Below, one piece after another: positions 18,528 through 28,010 of a stretch of 64,000 nucleotides of DNA. A program made the translations under genes and the position numbers. Origin of the DNA: Treponema peruense (GTDB taxonomy: Bacteria; Spirochaetota; Spirochaetia; Treponematales; Treponemataceae); the NCBI RefSeq assembly GCF_016117655.1, contig NZ_CP064936.1, positions 2,108,001 to 2,172,000 of the forward strand. The letters run 5' to 3'. Under the pieces are notes generated by a model. That model did no database searches. It saw nothing but the letters and a program-made list of their open reading frames with translations, and had not been told where the DNA came from. Numbering within the stretch: position 1 is the first letter of the stretch; every line of letters begins with the position of its first letter.

Positions 18528-20675
18528 GTGAAACTGTCAGAAATAGAAACTGCAGTAGAAGGTCTCCAGGGCGTTGGTCCATCCACGGCAAAACTGTTTT
18601 CAAAAATGGGCATTTTTACAGTGGCAGACCTTCTTTCGACTTATCCCAGAGACTACGAAGACAGAACAAAAAAAATCCCGCTCAGTGAATACAAAACCGC
18701 AAAAGTTCATACAGTCTGCAAAGTCACAGGTTACGAATGGTTTGGTTACGGCCGCATGAAAACCCTTAAAATTGCGGTAACAGACGGAACTGCGCAGGCG
18801 TGGCTGGTTGCCTTTAACCGTCCGTTCCTGCAAAAATCGCTTCCCGAAGGCTCGCTGGTTTCAGTAACAGGACAGTTTATAGAAAAATACGGTCAGCTTC
18901 AGTCTTCGGCCTTTGATGCTGTAAAAATTGCAGACACAGGCGACATAAATGACTGGCAGAACAAGACAGCGCCTGACAGTGCGGTTCTTCCAATCTACCC
19001 GCTTACAGAAGGGCTGTCGCAAAAAGTATTCCGCAAAACTGTTGCACTCGCACTAAAGCAATACGGAATGGGAATAGACGATGAGATTCCGCAGGAAATA
19101 ATCAGTGAAAGAAAACTGCTTTCCAAAAAACATGCGCTTGTGTACGTTCATGTTCCGGCAACCATCTCACAGGCAAAAGAAGCACGCGCCACACTCATTT
19201 ACGAAGAGCTCTATCTTTTTGAACAAAAAATGGCACTAAGGGCACTGGAACACAGGGGAACATTACCCGCCGATTCCGAAAAAAAACAGCTGCAGAATGC
19301 CACCTCTTCCCTTACAAAAGAGAAATTTGCAGCATCGCTTTCCCCAAAACAAAAACAGCTTTTTGAAAGACTTGAATTTGACCTTACACGCGACCAGATG
19401 CAATCCATCTTTGAAATGAATGCAGAAATAGACCGCAGCCAAAATGAAAACAATTCCATGGAAAATTCTGCGTGGAATCTTCAGAGAAATCCTTTTTCAA
19501 TGCAACGGCTTTTACAGGGAGACGTCGGAAGCGGAAAAACACTGGCAGCATTCTTTGTGTGCCTGCGTGTAGTCGATTACGGAGGCCAGTGCGCTGTTCT
19601 TGCACCGACAGAACTTCTTGCCCGCCAGCATGCCGACAACGCCGCAAAAAGACTTGGCCCACTTGGCGTAAAAGTTGCATTTCTTACTGCAAACATAAAA
19701 TCTGCAGGCCGCGAAAATTTACTGAAAGCACTCAAAACCGGTGACATAGACATCGTTATCGGAACACATGCACTGTTCAGCCACAACACAAATTACAAAA
19801 AACTGCAGCTTGCCGTAATAGACGAGCAGCACAGATTCGGCGTGGCACAAAGGGAAAGTATCGTGGCAAAAGGCCGTGTTTCTGAAGGAAAATACACCCA
19901 CACTCCCGATGTACTCATGATGAGCGCAACACCTATTCCGCAGACATTGGCCCTTACAGTATTCGGCGATCTGGACATCAGCACAATAAGAACAATGCCC
20001 GAAGGAAGAAAAAGCATAAAAACCTACCTGAGCGTCATGGGACATGAAGCAAACGTTTACGAAGCCGTACGCAAAGAACTACAGGCTGGAAGACAGGCAT
20101 ATTTCGTTTACCCGAGAATTTCGGAAGAAAACCAGGACAAAAGCTTAAAGTCAGCACAGGAAATGTTCACTTTTCTTTCAAATAAAGTCTACCCGGAATA
20201 CAAATGCGCTCTCGTACACGGAAAAACCGAAGAAACAGAACAGAATGCGCTTCTGGACAGTTTCAGAGACGGAACAACAAATATTCTTGTAGCAACGACA
20301 GTTGTAGAAGTAGGAGTAGACGTACCGAATGCAACCTGTATGGTAATAGAACATGCAGACAGGTTCGGACTGGCAGAACTTCACCAGTTAAGGGGGCGTG
20401 TCGGACGCGGAAGTGCACAGTCCTATTGTTTTCTTATCTACGGAAAAAATATAACACAAACGGGAATAGAGCGACTTAAGGCTCTTCATGAAACAACAGA
20501 CGGATTCAAAATTGCAGAAGAAGATTTAAAACTTCGCGGACCGGGAGAAGTTTCAGGAACAGTCCAGTCCGGCTATCTTACACTGAATATAGCTGATCTT
20601 GCCCGCGACAAGGAAGTTCTCAAAACTGCCCGTCTGGACGCAATCAGCTTTTTGCAAAAACAGCAGAAAATCTAA
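18528..20675 (+). CDS. recG: ATP-dependent DNA helicase RecG
   Basis: 715 residues. The N-terminal helix-hairpin-helix start (VEGLQGVGPSTAKLFSKMGI) and wedge/OB domain precede the helicase core, with Walker A GDVGSGKT near residue 331, DEQH near residue 431, SATPIPQTLAL, and motif VI LHQLRGRVGRG. It remodels stalled replication forks and Holliday junctions. The start is GTG, 8 bases after the YggT gene, with only a weak RBS, so translational coupling is likely. It converges on the sigma-factor gene with 3 bases between stops. Confidence 0.95.
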   Translation: MKLSEIETAVEGLQGVGPSTAKLFSKMGIFTVADLLSTYPRDYEDRTKKIPLSEYKTAKVHTVCKVTGYEWFGYGRMKTLKIAVTDGTAQAWLVAFNRPFLQKSLPEGSLVSVTGQFIEKYGQLQSSAFDAVKIADTGDINDWQNKTAPDSAVLPIYPLTEGLSQKVFRKTVALALKQYGMGIDDEIPQEIISERKLLSKKHALVYVHVPATISQAKEARATLIYEELYLFEQKMALRALEHRGTLPADSEKKQLQNATSSLTKEKFAASLSPKQKQLFERLEFDLTRDQMQSIFEMNAEIDRSQNENNSMENSAWNLQRNPFSMQRLLQGDVGSGKTLAAFFVCLRVVDYGGQCAVLAPTELLARQHADNAAKRLGPLGVKVAFLTANIKSAGRENLLKALKTGDIDIVIGTHALFSHNTNYKKLQLAVIDEQHRFGVAQRESIVAKGRVSEGKYTHTPDVLMMSATPIPQTLALTVFGDLDISTIRTMPEGRKSIKTYLSVMGHEANVYEAVRKELQAGRQAYFVYPRISEENQDKSLKSAQEMFTFLSNKVYPEYKCALVHGKTEETEQNALLDSFRDGTTNILVATTVVEVGVDVPNATCMVIEHADRFGLAELHQLRGRVGRGSAQSYCFLIYGKNITQTGIERLKALHETTDGFKIAEEDLKLRGPGEVSGTVQSGYLTLNIADLARDKEVLKTARLDAISFLQKQQKI

Positions 20676-20678
20676 GAA

Positions 20679-21536
20679 TTAAGCAACGTAGTCAACAAGC
20701 TTGTCTTTTCTGGAAGAATTTCTTATTCTCATTATTGCAGTTTTTTCTATCTGGCGGATTCTTTCTTTTGTAAGGTTAAAGTGGTCACCAACCTGCTTCA
20801 AGGACATACACTCACCGCTGTCCAGACCGAATCTCATTCTCAAAACCTGTGCAGACTTGCTGTCCAAAGTTCCGAGTACTTCAAAAATACTGTCGCGAAG
20901 AGAAGAGTCCATTGCATTTTCACTCGGGTCAGAGCGAGTATCACTTGCAACACTGTCACCCAAAGTCATTTTTCCGCTGTCATCGTAAGAAGACGGAGCG
21001 TCAAGACTAAGTGTGTCTCTTGAAATATCAAGCATCTCGCGAACATGGTATTTTGTCATTCCAAGCATGGAAGCAATCTCGTCAAGTTCCTGAGCCTCAG
21101 TCTTTTTTGAAGAACCTGATACGGCTTTTCTTGCTTTTTCTATCTGAAGAATTTCATTTGTTCTGTTCATCGGAAGGCGGATTGCGCGGCCCTTTTCATA
21201 AACAGCCTTAAGAATTGACTGGCGGATCCACCATACAGCGTACGAAATAAAATGATATCCACGGTCTACATCAAAGCGTGTAACAGCTTCAAGAAGTCCA
21301 ACATAACCTTCACTTATAAGGTCTTCAAGATCAAGACCCCTGTTCTGGTACTTTTTTGCTACATTGACAACAAAGCGCATGTTTGAAGAAACCAGCAGAT
21401 CGCGTGCAGCCTTGTCTCCCGAAGCGGCTTTTTTTGCAAGTTCTACTTCCTTTTCATTTGAGAGAAGAGGAATCTTATTGATTTCGTTCAGATGAAGTTT
21501 CATTACGTCTAAATCTTTGCAAAAACTGTCTTTCAT
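20679..21536 (-). CDS. RNA polymerase sigma-70 family factor (group 2, RpoD/RpoS-like)
   Basis: 285 residues, too short for the housekeeping RpoD because region 1.1 is absent. Region 1.2 begins at LHLNEINKIPLL, region 2 has EDLISEGYVGLLEAV and HFISYAVWWIRQSI (promoter melting), region 3 follows, and region 4.2 has SLKQVGDHFNLTKERIRQIE (the -35 recognition helix). This is the layout of an alternative, stress- or phase-type sigma. The RBS GAGGTGG lies close to the ATG. The upstream 290 bases are A-rich on the plus strand and carry the promoter. Its regulon cannot be read from this window. Confidence 0.9.
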   Translation of the reverse strand: MKDSFCKDLDVMKLHLNEINKIPLLSNEKEVELAKKAASGDKAARDLLVSSNMRFVVNVAKKYQNRGLDLEDLISEGYVGLLEAVTRFDVDRGYHFISYAVWWIRQSILKAVYEKGRAIRLPMNRTNEILQIEKARKAVSGSSKKTEAQELDEIASMLGMTKYHVREMLDISRDTLSLDAPSSYDDSGKMTLGDSVASDTRSDPSENAMDSSLRDSIFEVLGTLDSKSAQVLRMRFGLDSGECMSLKQVGDHFNLTKERIRQIEKTAIMRIRNSSRKDKLVDYVA

Positions 21537-21589
21537 ATTGCCACCTCGTAAAATATTTCTTATACTTTATATATAGCATATAGTGTGCC

Positions 21590-21776
21590 AACATTTAAAA
21601 AAGACAAAAAAAAATCAAAAAACTTAAAAAAAAGCGGATTCTGGCGCAAATTCTGTGTCATTTTAGACACAAAAAATTTGTCAGAAAAAAAACTGAGTCA
21701 AATTTTCCCGCCGCAAAAAAAAGATAAAAAAAAGTGCGTCATTATGACACACTTAAACAGAATAATATGGAAATTT
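21590..21776. other. A-rich non-coding stretch between sigma-factor gene and groES
   Basis: Long A runs on the plus strand broken by two small dyads, TGTGTC/GACACA (21656-21673) and an imperfect AGTGCGTCAT/ATGACACACT (21734-21753). It should contain the start of the sigma-factor transcript. The plus-strand reading frame across it is low complexity and is not counted as a gene. Confidence 0.5.
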
Positions 21777-21816
21777 AAGACCGTCGGAATAAATTCTGAC
21801 GATCTTTTTTCATTTT
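21777..21816 (-). terminator. Hairpin after groES
   Basis: AGACCGTCGGAA pairs imperfectly, with G-T pairs, with TTCTGACGATCT. It is flanked by T6 on the plus side and by an A/T-rich tract on the other, so it could work in both directions; groES is the gene it would end. Confidence 0.55.
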
Positions 21817-21830
21817 ATAAGAAAATAAAC

Positions 21831-22103
21831 TTACTCTACAACAGCGATGATATCAGAGTTCTTAAGAATAAGATAATCTTCACCGTCAATTTTTATTCCG
21901 GTTCCGGCATACTTGTCATAAAGAATCTTGTCACCGACCTTTACAGTAATTTTTTCATCTTCTGTTCCGGGACCTACAGCCTCTACAGTTGCCTGCTGGG
22001 TTTTTTCCTGTGCTGTGTCAGGAATAATAAGTCCGCCGGCAGTCTTTGTTTCTGCCGCAACCTGCTTTACCAATACACGATCTGCCAATGGTCTGATTTT
22101 CAT
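21831..22103 (-). CDS. groES: Co-chaperonin GroES
   Basis: 90 residues, full length. It has the N-terminal PLADRVLVK, the mobile loop region (ETKTAGGLIIPDTAQEK) that binds GroEL, and the beta-barrel KVGDKILYDKYAGTGIKIDGE. GroEL is not adjacent, which differs from the common groESL operon but is known in treponemes. GGAGG precedes the ATG. No CIRCE inverted repeat (HrcA site) is seen in the 130 bases upstream. Confidence 0.95.
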   Translation of the reverse strand: MKIRPLADRVLVKQVAAETKTAGGLIIPDTAQEKTQQATVEAVGPGTEDEKITVKVGDKILYDKYAGTGIKIDGEDYLILKNSDIIAVVE

Positions 22104-22233
22104 AAAAATCCTCCAGAATTAAAACTATTTTGAAAATTCAGCATGTTCATCCAGTATTACCCGGAATTTCACGCTTTAATCTGCATTTTCGTATTTATAA
22201 GTTACAAAGATTCGGGCAAATAGTCAAATTTTT

Positions 22234-24069
22234 TTATTGTCTTTGGGACTGTATTTTTCTTAAATAAAGTGCAGCCTTTCTGTGGGACGGGTTAAGCGAA
22301 AGTGCATACTGAAGGGAGCGTATTGCAGAAGCTTTCTGCTCATTTTCATACTGAACGCAGGCTGTTCTGTAAAGGATTTCGGCCTTAAGGGTTCCTGCAG
22401 GCGTTATGGAAGAAGCTTTGTTCAGATATTCAAGGGCGCGCGAAGCCTCACCGGAGTCCTCACATATTGCAGCCATGTTTACAAGTGAACGTATTACACT
22501 TTTCCTTGTATCCGGGGAAAAAGCAAAGTCCGCAGGCTTACCGTACTGACTCTGAATTGCATCATACAAAGAAAATGCTTCTGATACATTGTTTTTTGAA
22601 GCAAACCAGGCCGCATATTCCCTTTCCCAAAGTTCACAGTCAGAAAAATCACAGCCGGCACCGTATTTACCGTAAATATAGCCATCAAAAATGCGGCCAG
22701 CATCCTCTTCATTACCCGCCGCGCTAAGTTTTTCTACTGCATAGCGCACAACCGGCTCTGGGTATGAAAAAGTTCCGTCTTTGGCGTTGCTTTCGTTGTT
22801 TTCAAGAAAGGTCCACACTCTTGGCAAAAGAAGTGCAGAGCCTTCACTTTCATGAATATAAGAATAAAGTTTTTCTGCAAGAACACTCAGAGCGGCAAAA
22901 TCCCTTCCTGCAGCTTTTTCTGATTCTGCAGCCTGCGTAATGTGCAAAAGTGCATCTTCTGCATAAACCGCAGGAATTGAATCCTTTTTTTCCATAGAGA
23001 GAGTTTTCAGTCCAACCTGCCTGAGTTTTTGAATCAATTCAGATTCAGGAGGTTCTGCTGCCAGATCCAGCGCAAAATCTGAATAGCAGGCAAGAACACG
23101 TTCATTCACCGGAAATTTTTCCAATGCCTCCGAAACATACTCATACCGTTTAAGTTCATTGTTCTCACGAAATGCATATGAAGCCAGATTAACATAGGCA
23201 TTAGCTAAATCAGAGCGCACAGATTCATCTGTTTCAGGAACAGAAGCGGCTGCCTCAGTCAAAGTTTTGGAACAAAGCGCCGAACTTTTATAGTCCTCCA
23301 AAAGATAATGCAGGTCTGACTCAAGGGAAAGCGCTTCAAAATATGCAGCATAATCAGCGCCCGTTGCATAAGAAATGTCTTTCGTTTTGAGAACATCAAG
23401 ACTTTCTGCAAAAAGCCCTGAATCATAAAAAACTTTTGCCCAGAAAACTGCAGAACGGCCGTCATTTACCCCGTCCTGAAAAAGAGACACTGCCTTTTCA
23501 AAGTTTCCTCTCTTCAAATAAACGGCTGCAGCATTCATAATCCACCGGGAATCTTTTGAACCGTTCCACGCATTCAGGTAAACCGGAATAAAACGTTCTT
23601 CCTGAAACACGAGTTTTTTTTCGTCTTCACCGGCAGAAGAAAATTCAGTATAAAAAGCTTCACTCAGAACCGCTTCTGCCAGTACAGACGAATAGGGTGT
23701 ATCAGCCAGATTCTTTGCAACAGAAGCAGCAAGTGTATAATTATTTTCAGAAATAAGAATATCGGCATAAACAGCGCAGATTTCGTTATTTTCGGGCAGA
23801 CTTTTATAGGCACGTTCAATTACTTTTCTTGCAAGTTCGTTTTCGCCAAGAATTTTGTATCTTTTGTAAACAGCAATTCTTTCAAAAGAACTGTATGAGT
23901 GTTTTTGGGCACGTTTCAATTCAGTCATTGCATCAGAAACATTTCCCTGTGAAATACAGTTATCTATGGAATTAAGAATGGCGGTAAAGGAGTCGCCTTT
24001 GGAACGGGAGGAACATGAAATAAAAAACGACACCAGCAAGGCCAGTGCCGTAATAAATACTTTTTTCAA
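22234..24069 (-). CDS. TPR-repeat lipoprotein
   Basis: 611 residues. A signal peptide with lipobox FFISC (Cys19) is followed by helical repeats of the TPR type, clearest at about 40-130 and 550-605 (ALEYLNKASSITPAGTLKAE, IRSLQYALSLNPSHRKAALY). It should be lipid-anchored and act as a protein-interaction scaffold in the envelope. It is the last gene after the PPIase-like gene and nusB; its ATG overlaps the nusB stop by 4 bases. The partner is not known. Confidence 0.78.
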   Translation of the reverse strand: MKKVFITALALLVSFFISCSSRSKGDSFTAILNSIDNCISQGNVSDAMTELKRAQKHSYSSFERIAVYKRYKILGENELARKVIERAYKSLPENNEICAVYADILISENNYTLAASVAKNLADTPYSSVLAEAVLSEAFYTEFSSAGEDEKKLVFQEERFIPVYLNAWNGSKDSRWIMNAAAVYLKRGNFEKAVSLFQDGVNDGRSAVFWAKVFYDSGLFAESLDVLKTKDISYATGADYAAYFEALSLESDLHYLLEDYKSSALCSKTLTEAAASVPETDESVRSDLANAYVNLASYAFRENNELKRYEYVSEALEKFPVNERVLACYSDFALDLAAEPPESELIQKLRQVGLKTLSMEKKDSIPAVYAEDALLHITQAAESEKAAGRDFAALSVLAEKLYSYIHESEGSALLLPRVWTFLENNESNAKDGTFSYPEPVVRYAVEKLSAAGNEEDAGRIFDGYIYGKYGAGCDFSDCELWEREYAAWFASKNNVSEAFSLYDAIQSQYGKPADFAFSPDTRKSVIRSLVNMAAICEDSGEASRALEYLNKASSITPAGTLKAEILYRTACVQYENEQKASAIRSLQYALSLNPSHRKAALYLRKIQSQRQ

Positions 24070-24482
24070 GAAGCAGTCTCTTTGCGGATATTGTCCAGCA
24101 CTGCATTAATGAACCTGAACGAGTCTGTTTCGCCGTAATCCTTTGCAATGGCAATAGCTTCGTCAATAACAATCGACGGATGCACATCTTTTTGAAAAAG
24201 AAGTGTAAAAATGCTTATTCTAAGAATTGCAAGCGAAACTTTGTTTACACGCTCAAAATCCCAGTTGTCTGACAGATGCTTTTTTATAAGAGCGTCTATT
24301 TCTTCCTGATGGTTAATCGTGCCCGAAACGAGAATACGGGCAAAATCATAACTGTCTGGTTCTGTCTCAGAGCCTTCTTTTTTATCCCACTCAAAGCGAA
24401 GAAGTTCATCAAGCGGAACTTCACCGACATCATGGGAATAGAGAGCCTGAAAAGCCAGAATGCGTCCTTTTCTTCGTGACAC
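24066..24482 (-). CDS. nusB: Transcription antitermination factor NusB
   Basis: 138 residues, typical length. The all-helical NusB pattern is clear from SRRKGRILAFQALYSHDV to HPSIVIDEAIAIAKDYG and SFRFINAVLDNI. With NusE (S10) it binds boxA RNA in rRNA transcripts. It overlaps the TPR lipoprotein gene by 4 bases and follows the PPIase-like gene by 10 bases, so the three form one operon. Confidence 0.95.
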   Translation of the reverse strand: MSRRKGRILAFQALYSHDVGEVPLDELLRFEWDKKEGSETEPDSYDFARILVSGTINHQEEIDALIKKHLSDNWDFERVNKVSLAILRISIFTLLFQKDVHPSIVIDEAIAIAKDYGETDSFRFINAVLDNIRKETAS

Positions 24483-24492
24483 TTTTGTTTCC

Positions 24493-25581
24493 TTACCAGT
24501 TAAGCAGTTTTACAAGATCATCACCGGTTTTCTTGCGTTCAACATTTTCCGGAGTATCCAACTCTTCAGCTATCTTCTGTACAGATTCGGAAAAATACTG
24601 GCTCTGCTTCTGGGATGTAAGATTCTGCTTGATGTAGTCATAAACAGTTACTGTTGTTTCAGGCTGAACCACATCGCTCAGAGCAAGCATTTTTGCATCA
24701 AATTTTTTGAGAACAGCATAGAACTGAAAGTCTGTGTCTGTTTCTGTAATTTCACTGACAAATCCAATGTCCTTGCCGAAAAGTTCTATAATTTTGTCAT
24801 AAGACCAGCCAAGCTGCTGTGCCTGCTGTGCAGTTTTGGCTACTGTAAGATCACCGGCTCTGTATTTTTTTCCGTTGTCTTCAGAGACCTTCATCTTGGA
24901 CCCCTGTTTGTTGTCCTTTACATACTGGTTGCGAAGGTCAGTGGCAAGAGCGCGTGCTGCGACCTTGTCGTCACCTGCCGGAACAATAACAAGGAAAAGT
25001 TTGAGCATGTCATTCCATACAAAAGTTGACTTGTTCATCTCGTAGGCATTGCGGATTTCATCATCTGTTGCAGCCACTTTCTGAAGCTCGTTCTGCTTTT
25101 TTGTATAAACATACTGCTGTGCAATCAACTGGTTCTTGAGATAAGCCTTGTATTCGGCTGTACCCATTCCGCTGTTTTCCTTAAGGTATCCGTCCAGAGT
25201 AAGGCCGGTACGCTGTTTGATAAGATCTTCAAGCTGTGCTTCAGTAACAGAAGTACCAAGCTGCTGGCTGAATGTATTAAGGAAAGCACTTGTCACCTGA
25301 CTGTCGGTAACAGACATTCCTTCTTTTGCCGCTGCCTGAGTAATAAGCTTTTCGTCAATAAGATTCTCGAGAATCTGCTTTTTCTGGTCGGAAGTCAGTT
25401 CCTTTATTCCGTAGGGCTTATACTGTGTAAGAACAAAATTTGCTCTTGTCTTAAGCTGTTTTAAAGTTATTGTCTCGGATTTATTCAGCTTCACAACTGC
25501 CAGCGGCTGAAAGTCATTCTGTGCAAAAACACCTGCAACAGCCGAAAGAAGAAGTGCAAATCCAATAGCTAATCGTTTCAT
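24493..25581 (-). CDS. SurA/PpiC-like periplasmic chaperone or peptidyl-prolyl isomerase
   Basis: 362 residues from the ATG at 25581, chosen because it has a proper RBS (GAGGT) and opens the signal peptide KRLAIGFALLLSAVAGVFAQ; an in-frame start 13 codons earlier has neither. The N-terminal part (SDQKKQILENLIDEKLITQAA, VTDSQVTSAFLNTF) matches the SurA chaperone core; a parvulin-like domain may lie at about 190-310 but is weakly conserved. It should guide outer-membrane proteins across the periplasm. First gene of the operon with nusB and the TPR lipoprotein. Confidence 0.78.
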   Translation of the reverse strand: MKRLAIGFALLLSAVAGVFAQNDFQPLAVVKLNKSETITLKQLKTRANFVLTQYKPYGIKELTSDQKKQILENLIDEKLITQAAAKEGMSVTDSQVTSAFLNTFSQQLGTSVTEAQLEDLIKQRTGLTLDGYLKENSGMGTAEYKAYLKNQLIAQQYVYTKKQNELQKVAATDDEIRNAYEMNKSTFVWNDMLKLFLVIVPAGDDKVAARALATDLRNQYVKDNKQGSKMKVSEDNGKKYRAGDLTVAKTAQQAQQLGWSYDKIIELFGKDIGFVSEITETDTDFQFYAVLKKFDAKMLALSDVVQPETTVTVYDYIKQNLTSQKQSQYFSESVQKIAEELDTPENVERKKTGDDLVKLLNW

Positions 25582-25677
25582 AAAAACCTCTGCAAAATTT
25601 TTAAACGCACGAACACGCACGATTCTTTTTAATATAACATTTTTTTTGCTGTTTTGTTACAGTCTTTTAAGGCAACC

Positions 25678-27477
25678 TTAGTCAATAACAGCCCTGATTC
25701 TTCTTACTCCTGCAGAAGAAGACTGTTCCTTTACAATATGGAAATGACCGATAAGTCCCGTATGCTGAACATGTGGTCCGCCGCATACTTCCTTACTGAA
25801 GTCACCGATTGTATAAACAGAAACCTGTTTATCGTACTTTTCACCGAACAGGGCTCTTGCGCCTGATTTTTTTGCAGCTTCAAGATCCATAACTTCCATT
25901 GTTACGGGAAGATCTTTTGCAATCTGTTCGTTTACGATATCTTCAACCTTCTTTATTTCTTCTTTTGTCATTGCCCTTTCAAAAGAGAAATCAAAACGCA
26001 TGCGCTCTGAAGTAATATTTGAACCCTTCTGTGCAACCTGCGGTCCGAGTACGTTGACAAGTGCCTGCTGAAGAAGATGTGTTGCAGTATGATATTTTGT
26101 AGTTATCTCGCTGTGGTCAATAAGTCCGCCCTTGAACTGCTGTCCGCTGGTGTCGCGTGAAAGTTCCTGGTGCTTCTTTTCGGCTTCCTTGAATCCTTCA
26201 ACATCAACTTTCATTCCGTTTTCTTCGGCCATTTCCTGTGTAAGTTCAATTGGGAATCCAAAGGTATCGTAAAGACGGAATGCCACACGACCCGGAATTA
26301 TCTTCTGCGGGTTTTTCTGAAGATTTGGAAGAAGCTTTTCAAATTCAGCCTCACCCTTTTTGAGTGTGTTGAGGAATTTCTTTTCTTCGTTTTCTATTTC
26401 TTTGAAGATAAAATCTTTGTGTTCTTCAAGTTCGGGGTATGCATTCTTGTATTCTTCTATTACAACAGCAGCAGGAGCGGTAAGGAATGTTCCGTCAAGG
26501 CCCAGTTTTCTTCCGTCTCTTACAGCGCGACGGATTATGCGGCGAAGAATGTAACCTGCACCCACATTGCTTGGTGTAACGGCCTGTGGGTCTCCAAGAA
26601 TAAATGTTGCAGTTCTTACATGATCTGCAATTACGCGGAATGAACGGTCTGTTTTTTCGTCAGTTCCGTATTTTTTTCCAGAAAGTTCTTCTATTTTGTT
26701 TATAATAGGAACAAAAACGTCTGTGTCATAAACAGTTGCCTGTCCGTTAAGCATTGCTACGGTTCTTTCGGCACCCATTCCGGTGTCAACACATTTTCTT
26801 GCAAGCGGAGTGTAATGGCCTTCTGCATCCTTGTTGTACTGCATGAAAACGTTGTTCCAGATTTCTACGAATTTTCCGCAGTGGCAGCCAGGTTTACAGT
26901 CAGGTCCGCACTTTGGCTTTCCTGTATCATAGAAAATTTCTGTATCGGGACCGCAAGGACCTGTCTGACCGGCAGGACCCCACCAGTTGTCTTCTCTTGG
27001 CATAAAGTAAATGCGTTCGCGCGGAATGCCCATTTCTTCCCAGCGTGAAGCAGCTTCGTCATCGCGCGGAATTTCTGTTCCGTTTGCATTTTCGCCTTCA
27101 AAAACTGTAACTGAAAGCTTTTCTGAAGGAATTCCAAGATATTTTGGATCTGTAAGAAATTCGTAACTGTACGCAATGGACTCCTGCTTGAAATATGCAC
27201 CCAAAGACCAGTTTCCCAGCATCTCAAAGAAGGTAAGATGAGCCGGGTCTCCGACAGAATCGATATCTCCTGTACGGACACACTTCTGGTAGTCGGTAAG
27301 TCTGGTTCCCGATGGATGCGGTTCGCCTAAAAGGTACGGTACTAGCGGCTGCATTCCGGCAGTCGTAAACAAAACTGTAGGGTCATTATTTGGAATAAGT
27401 GATTTTCCGCTGATTTCAACGTGTCCCTTTGACTTAAAAAACTCAATATATTTTGAGCGAAGTTCATTAACGGTCAT
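25678..27477 (-). CDS. alaS: Alanyl-tRNA synthetase, short form
   Basis: 599 residues against about 870 in most bacteria. The aminoacylation core is complete (NDPTVLFTTAGMQPLVPYLLG, FFEMLGNWSLGAYFK, GCHCGKFVEIWNNVFMQY), and the editing domain keeps the HxxxH (HTATHLLQQAL) and CGGPH metal motif. It then stops: the C-terminal DHHA1/oligomerisation part is missing. The end is clean and the same shortening is, to my knowledge, normal in spirochaetes, so it is not a truncation event. It charges tRNA-Ala. No T-box leader is visible in the short upstream region. Confidence 0.93.
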   Translation of the reverse strand: MTVNELRSKYIEFFKSKGHVEISGKSLIPNNDPTVLFTTAGMQPLVPYLLGEPHPSGTRLTDYQKCVRTGDIDSVGDPAHLTFFEMLGNWSLGAYFKQESIAYSYEFLTDPKYLGIPSEKLSVTVFEGENANGTEIPRDDEAASRWEEMGIPRERIYFMPREDNWWGPAGQTGPCGPDTEIFYDTGKPKCGPDCKPGCHCGKFVEIWNNVFMQYNKDAEGHYTPLARKCVDTGMGAERTVAMLNGQATVYDTDVFVPIINKIEELSGKKYGTDEKTDRSFRVIADHVRTATFILGDPQAVTPSNVGAGYILRRIIRRAVRDGRKLGLDGTFLTAPAAVVIEEYKNAYPELEEHKDFIFKEIENEEKKFLNTLKKGEAEFEKLLPNLQKNPQKIIPGRVAFRLYDTFGFPIELTQEMAEENGMKVDVEGFKEAEKKHQELSRDTSGQQFKGGLIDHSEITTKYHTATHLLQQALVNVLGPQVAQKGSNITSERMRFDFSFERAMTKEEIKKVEDIVNEQIAKDLPVTMEVMDLEAAKKSGARALFGEKYDKQVSVYTIGDFSKEVCGGPHVQHTGLIGHFHIVKEQSSSAGVRRIRAVID

Positions 27478-27510
27478 AGTAGTTTATAGTAGAATATACT
27501 GCCGTTTTAG

Positions 27511-27783
27511 TCAAGAAAGTAACAACAATCGCACGTCTGAGGTTTCTTTGTGATTGTCGGAGAAAACTCGGTTCTTATACATATTCACAAGCTGGCTTTC
27601 AGGATTCAAAGCGTCATAAGGAGCGTCAAACCACGCCGTCACGCTGATCGTTCCCCGCATGTTCCTTTTAGCCAGATGGACAATCAACTCATCACGCAGA
27701 ACTTCATTTTCACTGATAGTATGCTTTAAATATTCCCCAAAAGATTTGCCAACCTAGGCGATATCGTAGAATTTACAGACCAT
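27511..27783 (-). pseudogene. Unidentified 90-codon gene with an early stop
   Basis: A good RBS (GGAGGT, 6 bases before the ATG) opens the frame MVCKFYDIA, then a TAG at codon 10, then 80 further open codons (VGKSFGEYLKHTISENE...NHKETSDVRLLLL). The even amino-acid make-up after the stop suggests a former real gene. I do not recognise the family. It follows the vsr remnant by 35 bases, so it may be part of a former restriction-modification locus; that link is inference. Confidence 0.4.
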
Positions 27784-27818
27784 GAGGGACCTCCTGATTT
27801 TTATTTGGCCGTTACCTT

Positions 27819-27998
27819 CTAGCCCCAGAAAGAAATTTCTTCCGATACATCACGGATTTTTACTGCCCTACCCTTTCCGGTTATGGAACATTCCCAAACA
27901 ACGCCAACACGCCAGCCGTCTTTTTGAAGCTGCTCAATTTCGGCCTTATCACGCTTTTTGTTGCGGTCGATAAATGAAAGCTGTTTTTTTGTTATCAT
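27819..27998 (-). pseudogene. C-terminal remnant of a Vsr mismatch endonuclease
   Basis: A 59-codon frame whose second half (RNKKRDKAEIEQLQKDGW, RVGVVWECSITGKGRAV) aligns with the end of Vsr. The intact vsr at 58913-59365 in this window has RVAVVWECSITGK and VTEEISLW at the same places. The nuclease core (PD...D, His/Cys zinc ligands) is gone. An RBS-like GGGGAG precedes the ATG, so a short peptide could be made. It is not a copy of the other vsr: the shared part is similar at protein level only. Confidence 0.75.
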
Positions 27999-28010
27999 TT
28001 TTCAGCTCCC

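Noticed and set aside
21585-22133. 182-codon plus-strand frame over the A-rich gap and groES
   Set aside because: Low-complexity Lys start, then antisense of groES; no family resemblance.
22104-22233. Looked for a CIRCE element before groES
   Set aside because: No TTAGCACTC-N9-GAGTGCTAA or near match.
25678-27477. alaS considered truncated
   Set aside because: Ends cleanly after the complete editing motif, and the short form is expected in spirochaetes.
27478-27530. Looked for a T-box leader before alaS
   Set aside because: The upstream region is short and lacks the T-box core and antiterminator.
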